Source of the DNA: Paramecium sonneborni
Lineage: Eukaryota > Ciliophora > Oligohymenophorea > Peniculida > Parameciidae
DNA length: 64,000 bases
NCBI GenBank assembly: GCA_905182985.1
Contig: CAJJDN010000024.1
Coordinates: forward strand, 498,925-562,924
Reading direction: 5' to 3'
Position numbers and translations under genes: made by a program. Under the pieces are notes generated by a model, which did no database searches, was not told the origin of the DNA, and was given only the letters and a program-made list of their open reading frames with translations. Below, one piece after another: positions 50,100-62,702 of the stretch (the stretch's first letter is position 1; each line of letters opens with the position of its first letter).

Positions 50100-50789
50100 T
50101 CAAACGCTGGGTCCAAAGCTCTTATCTTTAAAAAAATTAGTTAGCATATAAATTTAAATTAAACAAACACTTATCAAAACTACTATTTTACATAATGCAC
50201 ACCATTTTACTTGATTTTCAGTACTTTCCATCACTAAGTTTATATTTAATTCAAGCACATACATTTCTCATGATAATTTTCTCTATCAATTTGAAAGTGC
50301 TGATTTCTATAAACTTTATGCATTTTTGATAATACTTATTTTAATGATCCTTCAGTTTCATCCATTTAATCTAATTTTAATTTCAATATCATTTATACTC
50401 TTATCAGCAAAATTCTTATCAACTCCACTAATATCAATATCAAAGCTAAATATTTTGTAATAATTATCATTTGATTAAAAGCAGAGATAAATTTCTTTTT
50501 TTCCATTAACCTAATATTTTAATTAACCTTCTCTTTTTCCTTTTTAAGATTCTAAAGTTTTGTTATATTCAACATCATTCTCCAAAATAGTTTCAAATAA
50601 CTAATCTACATTTATTTATACTTCCACATAAACATTTTCTTCATTTATTCCTGTCACAACATATGGCACCTTCACTATTTGACTATCGTTTCCATCAATA
50701 ATGAAACATTTAGTTGATTCACCTTCAACTCCTATAGAAACAGAATTAATGAGCTATATTAGACAACCAATTATAAATAAATTCTTCAT
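50100..50789 (-). CDS. p24/emp24 (TMED) cargo receptor
   Basis: 210 residues. p24 proteins cycle between ER and Golgi in COPII/COPI vesicles and select cargo. Signal peptide MKNLFIIGCLIQLINSVS is followed by a GOLD domain (GVEGESTKCFIID at its start, matching the conserved Lys-Cys-Phe, then KKEIYLCFQSNDNYYKIFSF with the second Cys). A short coiled coil (EGSLKQVLSKMHKVYRNQHF) and one TM (IVVLISVCLIQIYMLTNFF) come next. The tail FKDKSFGPSV has the Phe seen in COP-binding tails. Two introns, 28 nt (ends TTAG) near 50.36 kb and 29 nt near 50.24 kb, bring the exons to 211 codons. Confidence 0.88.
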
Positions 50790-50902
50790 TAATTTATGGT
50801 TAGAATTCCAAATTAAGTAATTAATATTCTTCAAAATTTTTATATCTCAAATAACTATAATTTATATTAAATACCCAAAAATAGTTCGAATACTAATAAT
50901 CT

Positions 50903-51154
50903 TCAATTTTAAGTATAAATCGATATTATTATGACTTTATCTTCATATTTATTTCTTTACTTAAAAATAAAAAAGAATAAATTTAAATAAATTAACGAAT
51001 TGTTTAAATTTGTCATAAAATAAATAATTATAAATACTATGATAAAAATAACCCTTAAATAAAATAAGTGTTTAATTATTTTATATCTCCTTTTAAATAA
51101 AATTTCTTCTTTAAAAAATTTTTGATTTGAAATTATATGAGTATTTACTTTCAT
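50903..51154 (-). CDS. small membrane protein candidate
   Basis: 83 residues, no intron. A basic N-terminus (FKRRYKIIKH) precedes one or two hydrophobic segments (VIFIIVFIIIYFMTN, LIYLNLFFFIFK) and a short charged tail (RNKYEDKVIIIS). No family recognised. The extreme Ile/Phe content is common to chance frames in AT-rich DNA, so the call is weak. Lies in the 620-bp divergent spacer between p24 and the second giant gene; the rest of that spacer shows nothing. Confidence 0.35.
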
Positions 51155-51412
51155 TTTTAATGCAATAGCAAGGAGATATTTATAATATTTTAGAAAAACT
51201 TATAATAATAAACTAATTTATCTAAATTATATAATATATTTAATAAATTATTTTGTAAAAAATTAATAGGGAATAAAATTTATAGAAATAAAGATAATGA
51301 TCTTTGGATTTCATAAAATTGAAGATATTTCTTTTATATGTTAAAAATGATTAAATATAAATATGTTTATCATAATTTTAATAATTTCTGTAATAATAAA
51401 ATTGATTTAAAT

Positions 51413-54400
51413 ATGAAATGGAATTTTTTAGGGAAATTCATAAGTTTAATCATTTAAGCCAACCTTTCACCATCTTTAAATAATTCTTATTTCACAACAT
51501 TTTAGATAACGGTCTACTATATGTAGTTAACATATTTCTTGATAAGTGAAAATCATGAATACATTTATCGTTTAATTAATGCTATATCAAGAATTAGTTT
51601 GATAACTCCAATATTTATAGAGAAATATGAAATCAATTTACTAATAGGAGTCATTATTATAATAATAAATGTCATACCATACATAATTGTAATTTATAGA
51701 AGAATTAAGAATGTGAACAAGGAAGTCGGTAATATTTCAAAAAGCATGTTACAAGTATAAATTATATAATATTTTTAGATTACAACAATGATAATTAACT
51801 TTTATTTTCTATATTTCACATGGTTTCTGTATTTGCCTTAATTATACTATATTGGATGGAATTTTATCTAATAAGAAATTTCTCTAGGAATAATAGCTAT
51901 GATAGTTCTATTATTCACTATTTTAAGTTTGACAATTTCAAATGTTTATTTTGTAAATTTTGAATTCAATGAGCAACATTTAAGAAAGCATTTTTCTTAT
52001 AATAATTTGATTGCATAGACTTTAGTCATTCCAATGGCTATTCTATATTTAAAAAATGATGACATCACATAATTAATGAGTAGAACTTTACATGGATTAA
52101 TTTTATTGATGCAAATTTATGAAGCATATTTTTAATTACCTTTTGGGTAAGTAATTGATAAAATTATTTTAGATTTTCATAATAAGGATATATATTAAAT
52201 CGAGCATTGATGACTCATTCAGTAGTATTTCTGTTCTCTTCAATCAAGGCTTTAAGTACAGCCAATCCTCACAGTTTGGCAACAATCATGTTAATTATGC
52301 AGCCAGTTGTATAATATTTGTTCTAAATTCTTTTTGATAGCAAAAGAGCAAATGCTTATCTTTCAATAAATAAAACAAATAATTAATATTATGAATTGTT
52401 ATATATAGAAGATTTTTTTGAATTGAGTTAATTAGCATAGAAAAATAAAACCAAAGAGATTGAATTAATTTAAAAATTTAGTCTTCACATGAATAGATGT
52501 AATTCAACTAAATGTTAATGCAGAAAAATTGGATCGTTTAAAATTTTATTATTTGATGAAACTGTGCTACTGATTTCATGTTTATTTAAAGGAAGTTTTG
52601 AGAAGCACAAATTACACTATTAGGATTTAAGAGTTTTTGAAATATTCAGTCTAAAATTCTTAACATTTATTAATAAGTACAAACATAATGCTCCAAAAAC
52701 TTATTAAGAATTAAAAATCTTTTTTTAGAAAAAACGAGATTATTCATTCTATTTTATATAAATGTGTTTATTACTATAATTCATACTTTAAGCTTAAATG
52801 CAAAAAGATGAGGATTATAATATTAACAGAGAGTCAAGAGTTTCAAATGTAAAGTTATAAGTTAGCAAAAGTGAACGAAGTATAGTATAAAATCTTTATT
52901 AAATGGAGTAAGTGAAACAAAATATGATACCTCTATTAACAGAGATTAGTTAATTTAAATCTTAATTTTGGAAGTCATTTAAAGTAGGTAAATTTTCAGA
53001 TTACCATTAAATTGAAGAGTAAATAAAGAAATTATAGAAATTAAGAGATGAGATAATGTATCAATTTAACATTTATTATTAAATATTTTATCATAATGGT
53101 AGAACTTTTAATGTTTAATTTTTGAAAGTGAATGCATTGATAAACTTGTTGTTGTTCAACAATGTAAGAAAGTATTTTGAAATGGAGAAAGGTAAATAAT
53201 AATGTAATGATTAGAAAGGAGAGAAATTCTATAGTTTGAGAAGAGTATGAATTCTTTTGAAATAACTAATATAAACTTTTTTAAAGGGGAAGCTATATCA
53301 GTAAAAGTATGTATAGCATTTGGTCCAAATATTGGAAAAGTATTGAATAAGGTAATTTCTCCATTGATTCCAAAATTTTTTGGATTTGGTAAGTTTCCTA
53401 ATCCAATGAATTCATTTATTGATTTCACAAAGGGTAATATAAATACTTTGATGCCAAATTGGCTTGAGCCTATTCATGATGAAATAATGTAGAATTATAT
53501 AAGGAGAGGAGTAACAGCAAGAATTGGCAAGTATTTTTAAACATTTGCTAAATTGTATGATAAAACTTTAATAAGATGTTAAGTTTATTTAGCACATAAT
53601 TTTAGTTAAGAATTGGAAGATGATTTTACAATGATTGGATGTTTAAAATCATTAGAGGAAGAGTAACCAAAATTTTAAAAAGATGAAAACAAGAAATTAA
53701 AGAATATAGCATTTAAAGGAGCATAACATATTTTATTTGATGTGAATGGAAATATAATGGGTATAACAAAAGGGTTATATAAGATGATTGAAAGATTGTA
53801 AAGATTGGTAACAAATAATAAAGAAGCAACTTATCATGAGAATGATGAGATATTATAATAAAGTGGATAGAAATCAAAATCAGAGAATTCTTCATTAGAA
53901 TCTGAAAGGTATTTAGAATAATAATATTGAGTTATGATGTATTTGATTAGAAATGGTCGAATACAATTTTGAAGATCGATGATTTTTATCATAAAGTATT
54001 AATTTGGATGATTTTACCATTTATATCAAGAGAAATTGAATCTACAGGAATAGAATTTTTAATGAATGGATAGATTCCTCCTAAGAATAGATATGCTAAT
54101 TTGATAGATTTAGAAAATGGAAATCAAGTTGTTTAAAATAAGGAAACTTATTTATTTGTTCCTGAAGATTTAAATTTATTTGTTTAATAATATGAAAAAG
54201 TGATATCAAGAATTGTAGATGATTTAAGAGTTTAATCAAATAATTTTTCATCAGGAAGTGCTTATAGAGCAGTATAAAGAAGTGATTATTAAGAAAGTGA
54301 TTAATAGAGTTTGGTTTAAACAATAACTATTTTTGATGAGAAATTATGTGTATTTTTTTATGATGAACATCTAAAGAGACATTAAGCATTATTGTTTGGA

Positions 54401-57160
54401 TAAACTAGATAGTCAGAAATGTAAAAAAGTTAAGGAAGACCTTCATCAAAATCATCTATACCTGATAAATAGACAATAAGTAGTGAAGAAGATAGTGAAT
54501 AACTTAAAACTAGAGCTGAAAAAATATATTAAGATAGATACTCAAAATATATAGAGAAATTCACACCTTAGGATTTCAATCCTATACCTGTTGTTTATTC
54601 TGTAAATTATGAAGAATATCGATATAAGAAAAATGATACAGATCATAAATAATAGATGTTTGTTATAGAATTGATTGTAAATGATTAATAATTGTTAAAT
54701 ACAGAAAAAGGATATAAAAGATAATTAAGAGAAACAATTAAGTAGACTTATTAGAATTACTAATCCAAAAAGATGTTATTAGAATAAGGGACAGATGGAG
54801 AAGATTCAATTAGTATTTAAGGAAATATTAGTGAATAAAGAAGTGTTCATGAAGGAGATATACTTAATTATAATTTCCCATCTCATCCTTCTCATTATTA
54901 TGAGGATATATATTTTGTTGATAATAATTAGATTCTATAAACTGATCAAATATATAGTCCTCGATAAGATGGAAAATCAGAAGGTCTTCTTTTAAGTGGA
55001 AGATATAGATAAAGTAAACCTTTATTAGATAAAGATACTAAAACTTAAGGAGGACAAAAAAATAAAAGCCATTTCTCAGTAAATTCTGAACATAGTAGAG
55101 ATGAAATCTAATTTAAAGGATCTTATAAGAATTTGAAATTTCCAGAAAAAGAAATTGCTTTAAAAGCTCTTAATAGAATGAATTAGAAAAAAAAATAATA
55201 AGATTTCTATAATGATAATGAATCTAAAATACCAATAGAAAGCAAAGGCTCTTAATAATAAATCTTTGAAGAGTTTCAAGTTAAATATTCTGATGGATTA
55301 AAACTTTTTGACTCCCAATATAAAGTTGTCTAACAAAAAGCATCTGATATGTAGAATCCTAATTCTTATAAAATTTAAAAATATTTATTGATAACTACAT
55401 TCATTCTAATAGTAAGTTATATTATCCTTATATCAATTGCAATATAAAATCAATATGATCTTACTGGATGTTATAATTTACTTGAATTAATGATAGCAAC
55501 TTAAAAATCCTATTCTTAAATTACTCATAGTTTATATCGTCTAGAAATATCAGATTTACTACAAATTGACAATATAGATCTCTTAAAGTAATTTTATGAA
55601 AAGTAGATCTTTTTTGAATTGTAAGAACTAATAGATCTTTCAAGTAGTTAAATTATTGAAATCAATTAGGTGTAAGTGAGTTTAGATTAATTTTATGATA
55701 TAGAAGATAGAGTTTAGATGAAACCAACATTCTAATAAACTATTTAATTTACACTTGGTTAATTATATAAACTTAAATAAAATGAGACCAGCAATCTTTT
55801 TAAATATAACTCCACTTTAACTTTAGCATCTGTTGCTAATCTTTAAGGAATAGGATAATTACCATAAAAAGCTTATGATTTCTGTTTTGATTATAAAATT
55901 TCCAATGAAAACACTTATTAAACTCTCTTGATCATTTATATGGTAGTCATCTTTTTCTTAGTGATGATTTTATAATTTTCTCATATTCCATTAATTGGAA
56001 AGTTAAGAAAGAATCATAGAACATTTTACAAAGAAATAATTAAATTATAAATGAATGAAGTAAATGATGAAATTGAAATTTATGAAACAGTTATTTCAAT
56101 ATTCAAAAAATCAATTTATGAATGGATGTTGATTGATTTTGTTTAAGCATCTCAAATGTTTGAGAGTACTAGAGAACTTAAAACAAATGCTCTTACACCA
56201 GGAAAGGAAATGCATACTGAAATTAGTTCAGGAGCAGTATCATCATCAAATAAAAAAAATAAATATAAATTAATGGAGAAATTAAAGAAATCTTAAATGA
56301 GATAAATAAAATACTTTATAATTCTAATGGTTGGATTATTTGTTATTTTAGCTTATTTTCTTATAATATTCTTAGTTATTTTTATTTTATCAAAAGATCT
56401 ATTGACTAATGTAGAAATTTTATTTAAATTTAAATTGGTTCAATCTTCAGTAATTAATTTAATTAATAATATGGATTTGGTAGCATTTTAAAGTGTTAAT
56501 GATTCACTATTCGATAATATTATGTCAGTGAAAAATTATTAAATTTATGCATCAGTATTAAGTGGTGATACAACAGATTACTTTGAATAATACTCAAATG
56601 AATTCCTTTCAGCATTAATGGATAATAATTGGAAAGATGATCTCGATACAATGAATTAAGATAATATATGTGAAGTTGGGATAGGATTTGATTGTGTATC
56701 AACTGATGCTATCACTTTAAATCCTTGGCTTTTACCTTATTATTAATAAGGACTAAAAACTTTATTAACATAAGTGGATAAGATCATTTCTCAATATCCT
56801 TAATTTTTTTATGATGAAAATGTAAAAAATACAGAGTAATAACTTTTCGAATTTTATCAAAGCTAAGAACATTTAATTTATATAGATTACGGAAGTGAAT
56901 TATTAATTAAGGCTCAAAAGTAAATTATTGATATTGCATATAAACAGTTTGACTAATCTTTAAATTTTTACAAATAAACTTTGTTAATCTTCACTTTAAG
57001 TGTAGGAGTTGCTGGTTTTTGTATAATAGGTTTTTTAGGAAATCTAATATTAAAGATGCAAAAAGATTCAATAGAAACATGTTAGGCAGCTCTACTGTTG
57101 TTATCACCAAAACGATATCTAAATAAATCTATGGGTTTATTAACATAAAAAAAATTATGA
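51413..57160 (+). CDS. giant PAS-domain multi-TM protein (TmcB-like), second copy
   Basis: About 1,850 residues, same family and order as the gene at 13.8-19.7 kb. The start MKWNFLGKFISLIIQANLS is followed by roughly eight to nine TM segments to ~52.35 kb (LLIGVIIIIINVIPYIIVIY, SLGIIAMIVLLFTILSLTIS). The His/Cys motif is SLHMNRCNSTKCQCRKIG near 52.5 kb, then a helical block (LRVFEIFSLKFLTFINKYK). A PAS region at ~53.2-53.7 kb contains KGEAISVKVCIAFGPNIGKV and LMPNWLEPIHDEIM. Disordered Ser/Gln/Lys stretches follow. The end has TM (55.38 kb), extracellular, TM (55.93 kb), TM (56.32 kb), extracellular, TM (56.98 kb), and the tail LLLLSPKRYLNKSMGLL. Introns are short, for example GTAAGT...TTTTAG near 52.15 kb; not all were placed. 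Confidence 0.75.
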
Positions 57161-57184
57161 TTTTTTTGTGTATAATTAATTAAT

Positions 57185-58268
57185 ATGAATTAAGTTAAAA
57201 AAGATTAAGCTAATCCATTATAATAAAGTTATGAGTAGTCTCGAGTAGGAGTAGCTTTTGGAGATGATTTTGAAAAAGGTCCAGTATCCTTTAGGTAACA
57301 AATTTGGTATCAAATTGAGAGCTGAAGCCCATTTTAATGAATAAAAAGCAATAGATTAATATGATTATCTAAAGAATATAGTAGGAGATCATATTGATAT
57401 AGATTGGTCTTTAGTTTGTTTCCTTAGATATTAACCAGGTAAAAAAGAAGCATTGATAGAATCAATCACAAAAATTAAGGATAGACGTAGAAAGTTATAT
57501 TAATTAATTAGCTCGTTTTGAAGCCTTTGAATGTAAAATTCACTCAGATGAAACTTATGTTTATTTTTCAGTCAAATTAAGAGAAGATGAAGAAAGCAAA
57601 TTAAAAGGAGGATTAGAATTAATTTTAGAAAATGGTAATTAATTAATTTAAATAAATGAAGGATTAAGAGAGATGGTTAAGAATTAAGATAATTATTTAA
57701 ACTTTGAATTTGATGCAAATTATGATTTTGATTAATTGGTATAGGCTGTATCAAAAGGAGAAAGAGTTGGAGCAGCTTTTTTAAGATAAATTAGGTAAAG
57801 AATATTTTATAAATAAAGAGCTGAATTAAACTTATTTTTAACAAAAAACTTTTATTAAGGAATTGAGAAATTTGTATCAGGAATTGATAAAGAAGCTTTA
57901 GAATCTCCTCCATTGGCATTTTTAAAACATTTTAAAAATTTAGATATGGATTTAAGATTCAGATCAACAGATGAATTACCATAAGTAATAAAAAATTAAA
58001 TGATTTTTGGAGAAGAGTTTTAGACTTTAGCTTAAGAAGAATTATAATTACCTATTAATCGTACTAAATAAATTAATGCTATTATGGATGTAATCAATAT
58101 AGATGTATTTAGGCAGCTGCAGATAATGGATTTATTTATTTCACTATTTCAGATTTATGTGCTGTTAAAATTGAATCACACACACCAAAATTATCAACTT
58201 TTTTAACTAAATATGGAAAGTATTTGGCAAAATTAGTTGGATTAGGAGAATTTGTGCCAGAAGTATGA
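57185..58268 (+). CDS. conserved-looking protein of unknown function
   Basis: 336 residues. Three introns bring the exons into one frame: a 25-nt intron near 57.30 kb ending GAG, a 25-nt one near 57.49 kb and a 23-nt one near 58.09 kb. Balanced globular sequence, no TM or signal: YDYLKNIVGDHIDIDWSLVC, FECKIHSDETYVYFSVKLRE, SGIDKEALESPPLAFLKHF, and the end FLTKYGKYLAKLVGLGEFVP. Residues 230-336 look all-helical. No family recognised. It starts only 24 bp after the stop of the giant PAS gene, on the same strand. Confidence 0.65.
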
Positions 58269-58314
58269 GATTAAAGTTAATTATTAACAATATCTGATTG
58301 TCTTCTTCTCATAT

Positions 58315-58721
58315 TCAAAATTAACAATGTGTGATCTCATAAATTTAATCATCTGGTCTATTAATTTCAGATTTTATAACTGAATTATGTCTTATAATTC
58401 CACTTTCAAATTTAAAAATAGGTCCAGAAATATCTTCAAACATTTATTTAATTTTCCATTTTTTACAAAGTCTTTATTTGTTAAAAAAGATACTCTTTTA
58501 TAATTAATATTTAATTATTACATACAATGGTCAATTTATTACATTTATTTTTCATAATCATCATATTTAATAGCGCAAACACTTGTTGTATCTTAGAGAT
58601 TATCAGTCCCTTTTTATAAATATGAAGAATCAACTATTTCATAAGGATTCTTAGTATATGATATAATTTTTAAATTAATACTATATTAATAATATTATTT
58701 ATTGAAATTCTAATTTTTTAT
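58315..58721 (-). other. coding-like continuation after the auxilin-like gene's TGA
   Basis: Directly after TGA 58722-58724 the same frame stays open and becomes protein-like: IISYTKNPYEIVDSSYLQKG, DNLQDTTSVCAIKYDDYEKQ. A 29-nt intron ending GAG then leads to SIFFNKQ-like sequence and GPIFKFESGIIRHNSVIKSE, with a stop at 58315. There is no usable ATG upstream in this frame. Either the TGA is read through, the TGA lies in an intron I cannot find, or this is a separate gene with a hidden first exon. Confidence 0.45.
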
Positions 58722-60381
58722 TCATTCTTATTTATCTCCTTATTTAATTAAATCATCTAAGAAATCATCACAATCTTCATCACTATCTCCTGTCTTAGTT
58801 TGAATCTTTTATTCAAATTTTGCAATTAATTATTCATCATCATCTTCACTTTCATCTGATCCATTTTCTTTTTATACTATTTATTATTATTAACTAATTT
58901 TTTCTTCTTTTTTATCTTATTATACTTATTATACTTATTATATTTATATTTATTATATTTGTTTTTCTTATTATTTTTTTGGTGATTACTATTAAAATTA
59001 TTGTTGGGGTTATTATTTAATTTACTCTATAAATAATTATTATGGTTAAATCTCATTTTCAAATCCCTTTTTATTAGGTTGCTATTATTCTGGTTATTTT
59101 TCATCTGAATCATCATAATCTTTTTTGTCTGTTTCATTACCCAAACTAAATACTTCTTCTTTTTTTTTTTATTGTTCATGACATACTTCTAAACCATCAA
59201 CTATATGTTTTTCTTTCACAACTAATCCTTTGCATTCCTATATAATTTATAATAATAATTAATTAGATGATTTTGTATCATTGCTAAATGTTTAAGGTCT
59301 ATCTGCAGTTTAGAATGATTTTTAATTTCCTCTTTCAAAAATAAAATCAACAAAAAATTCTTTATCTGTTTTCATTTATGGACTTTTATCCAACTCTCTA
59401 TCCCATACTCGAAGTATATTTTCAAATAAAAATGAACAATTAAACATAACTCTAAATAAAGGCACTCTAGTAGTATTGTTCTCAAAATGTTTGCATCTAA
59501 TTAAAATATCATCTGAAAGCTAATAATTTTTATAAGACTTTTACTTCAATTCCTTTTAGATCAAAAATACAACTCAAATCTCCCTATTAATAATTTTTAA
59601 GTTCCCCATCAGTTAATGAATTAAAGATAGGTTTATCATTCTTGAATAATTGAATATATGGTCTAAACATTGTACAATTCTAGACTTTTGGTATGCCAGA
59701 TATAACTATGGATATTAATCTCAAACATAAACTATTTAATTTAAGACCATTTAAAACATTCCCAACATAAGTGATATACTTATGTTATGATGGAAATAAG
59801 GCTTAAAAATCTTTTGTGTTTATTTTTTAACATACACGTAATAAGCATTCTCCAGGCTAAGATTAAATAATATATTTGATTACATAACCAGCTCCCATAA
59901 TAGCCAATAATGAAGATAATACCATAATACTTCTTCCTCTTGTTTCTTGGCAACAAACAATTGCGATGTTATTTCTATCACTACTGAGAAAATAGATTAT
60001 ATTCTTGCAAATCATCAACAACTCGATTAATGGTGGACATGGATATCCTGGATGTGAATGATTGGCAACCTACTTACTTTTTCACTCTACTTAATTGCAA
60101 AACCATTCTGTTGTAAACTCTCTCTCTCCAACATTCCATATATAGTAATGATTCTGATAATTAGTGTTTAAATAACTCGATAATTTTTCTATTTTATCAT
60201 TCGATGGATATTCCATCCAAAATAATCTATTGCTAATTGCCACAATGTCTCCAAGAATTGCTTATTTACTTAATTTATCTATAGTATTTGAAGCAATTTA
60301 TTTGGTTTGATTAGCCAGATTTTTATAAGAGTTTGCTATTCCTTTGAATTTCGGAGCTAAAGAATTATACAATTTATCCAT
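58722..60381 (-). CDS. auxilin/tensin-type PTEN-like phosphatase-domain protein
   Basis: 537 residues with introns of 21 nt (near 60.07 kb) and 25 nt (near 59.53 kb). Residues ~1-200 resemble the PTEN-like domain of auxilin, GAK and tensin: YIWNVGEREFTTEWFCNQ, then PCPPLIELLMICKNIIYFLS. The P-loop is CCQETRGRSIMV; the CX5R core is kept but the usual His before Cys is Cys. A C2-like domain follows (LIRCKHFENNTTRVPLF, DKEFFVDFIFERGN). The C-terminus is Gln-rich (QIQQIQIQQVQQVQQ) and acidic (SDEDCDDFLDDLIK), of the kind that binds clathrin or adaptors. No J-domain is seen, so it is not a complete auxilin. Starts 16 bp after the Rer1 stop. Confidence 0.72.
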
Positions 60382-60397
60382 ATTAATATATTTATAT

Positions 60398-61030
60398 TCA
60401 CTTTTTTTTTGTAAAATCAAGAATCGTATACCCATATTTTTTCATATGCTTTATATATTTGCGAATACTCATTCCAACGATAACAAAGAAATAGCTGAAT
60501 AAAAATGGCCAATAAACAGGTATATTGCATAATTTAATGTAAGTACACATATAAGCAAAAATGACAGAAAATACACTATTTTACCAAGCCTTAAACTCTG
60601 ATGTTGTTCTAAGTAATGGTCTATATTCTTTATCATTCACCTCATTCTTATTACTAATCGTCGTTGGCAATTCAACAACTTTTCATATCATTTTTAAAGC
60701 TTTACAATCATTTTGAAATTAATCATCTTCATTTTCTTCATCCTCTAAATTTACTGGTGGTAAACCAAGAGGAGTAAAATACTCAATTATTAATTACAAT
60801 TGATAAACACAGTATATATAAGTAACAATATGATATCCACCTATTTCTGAAATCCGATTTACATACAATAAAATCAATAAAAGATTCCCAATCCATCTCG
60901 ATTTTCTATACAAAATGTATCTAAATCTATTTATTATCATCTACCTATCTATTTTCTTTTGGTAATTCACTCTTATTTTGTGAATTGCTTTATATATCAA
61001 ATTTTCTTCAATTTATTCCTCAATAATCAT
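60398..61030 (-). CDS. Rer1-family ER retrieval receptor
   Basis: Rer1 is a Golgi membrane protein that returns escaped ER membrane proteins by COPI vesicles. With a 27-nt intron (near 60.69 kb, ends AAAG) and an optional 18-nt intron the protein is 195-201 residues, as usual for Rer1. Family features: YRKSRWIGNLLLILLYVNRI, HIVTYIYCVYQLQLIIEYF with a TPLGLPP acidic linker, EYRPLLRTTSEFKAWQNS (conserved FRP...PEFK.W), NIPVYWPFLFSYFFVI and the basic tail RKYIKHMKKYGY. Four TM segments are visible. Its TGA is only 16 bp upstream of the next gene's ATG. Confidence 0.92.
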
Positions 61031-61180
61031 TTAATTTTAATTACAAAATTTTAAAAAATAATATATATATATATTCTCATTTGTTCTATAATCTAGGCAA
61101 TTTTAAATAAGCAGACTTATTATCAAATTATTGTTCAATTTTTGAAATGTTCTAGATTTACCTTTTTGTTGATTCAGTCT

Positions 61181-62702
61181 TCAATTGATATTTTGAAGAT
61201 CTCTAATCTAATGAAGTGACTCTAAAATTAAATCTTATTTATACTTTTTTAAATTTCCATTACTTTATCTTGATAAATCATAACTTCTCAAATAATATTT
61301 ATCATCATCATCATCATTTTCCTCAATTAGATCTTCAGGTTTAAATTCTTCATGTAATAAAAGTTTTGGATCTAATTTATCTAATTTCTCCCAATTAACA
61401 ACCTAGTGAGAATTTGCATCTAAACCAATTTTTTTCAATTTTCTTTCTCTATAATTACTTGTCTTTATATAAGATGGCTCAAAAATTATAGATTTTGATC
61501 TTGATTAATCAACCTATGATATTAATTTATCTCTCAATTCTTATTTTTTTACACTTTTCCATTCTTCTACTAATATTCTTCTAGATTTAAGTTAATCAGT
61601 TGAATAATTAACAAATTTTTACAATTATAATCCTTCAGGTTTTCTAAATCCTTACTCATCTTTTGATTCAAATGGTATATTCAAAGATTTCATTTTTTTT
61701 TTAAATTAAGTTGAATCTACTTCTATGTATTAATATAATTTAATTTCTGCTTTTGCCTAATCTTCCTAAAACATGAATTTAGAGAGTTCTCTCAATAAAA
61801 GGATAAAATTCATAAAGGTAATTTCATTTTAATTTTGATTAACTCTCCTAAATAGTAGATTCTAATATATAAAGTAATTATCATACAAGTTCTTTAAAAG
61901 ACAATATTTTCATATTTTCTTATTGATGATTTCTTGTAGAAACTGGAACTATTTTATTAGTTTTGTTTGTAACTGTATCATTTTATATTCTATTTGTTTC
62001 TGCATATTTTGATTAAGTCTTAATGTGATGAATCTTTTCATCTAACAGTCCAAATTAACGACAAAATACCATAAATTTACCTTCTGTTAATGTTTGAGAT
62101 TCATGATTTATTCTTGTGAAATCGTCTGATGGACCTCTTACATAAAATATTTTAGAATAGAATTTATAAATCTCTTTAAGATGAGATTATATTTTAGATT
62201 TAGAAAAAAAAGACTCTTCTGTCTATTCGAGTTCTTTAATTAAACTAATTCCACCAAAGTTGCTGACATCATTCGTTATTGGTTCTATAATATTAAATTT
62301 CAACTTTTCTAATTGACCTTCAAGAGTTGATATTATACGTTTTAGAATTCCTTTATCTTTTTATGAAACACATTAAGCTTCTATTTTTCTGTACCTTTCT
62401 AATTGTCTCTCTAAATATTCTTAAATATTTAAGTTCTCATTTTCAATTAATACTGGGTTTTATTGTTATTATTATTATTCATTCTCTTATTGATTTACTT
62501 TCTCAAATGAGTTTTTTATTACTTATTCATCCATTTAAAATAAATAATCATCTCCTTACTTTTCACTTTTTACTTCCTACCCTTATGCTTTAAGTATAAC
62601 TTCATTGTTTTCATTATTTTATTAATCCTCTTAATTTTATTGGTTTTTCGAAATTTACCCTTCCCTTTCGTTCTCTACTGGATTTTCGTTTTAATTTTCC
62701 AT
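61181..62702 (-). CDS. hypothetical coiled-coil protein
   Basis: 498 residues with one 25-nt intron (GTA...TTAG, near 61.87 kb). The N-terminus is Glu/Asn/Gln-rich and disordered. A coiled-coil segment follows (YLERQLERYRKIEAQCVSQK, LKRIISTLEGQLEKL), then globular-looking helices (SKIFYVRGPSDDFTRINHES, FMNFILLLRELSKFMFQED) and an acidic patch (EDLIEENDDDDDK). Repeated Trp/Ser/Arg features (RRILVEEWKSVKKQELR) recall ciliary or cytoskeletal proteins, but no family was recognised. Confidence 0.65.

Noticed and set aside
53156..53428. minus-strand 90-residue frame
   Set aside because: Antisense to the PAS region of the second giant gene; the plus-strand frame carries the domain.
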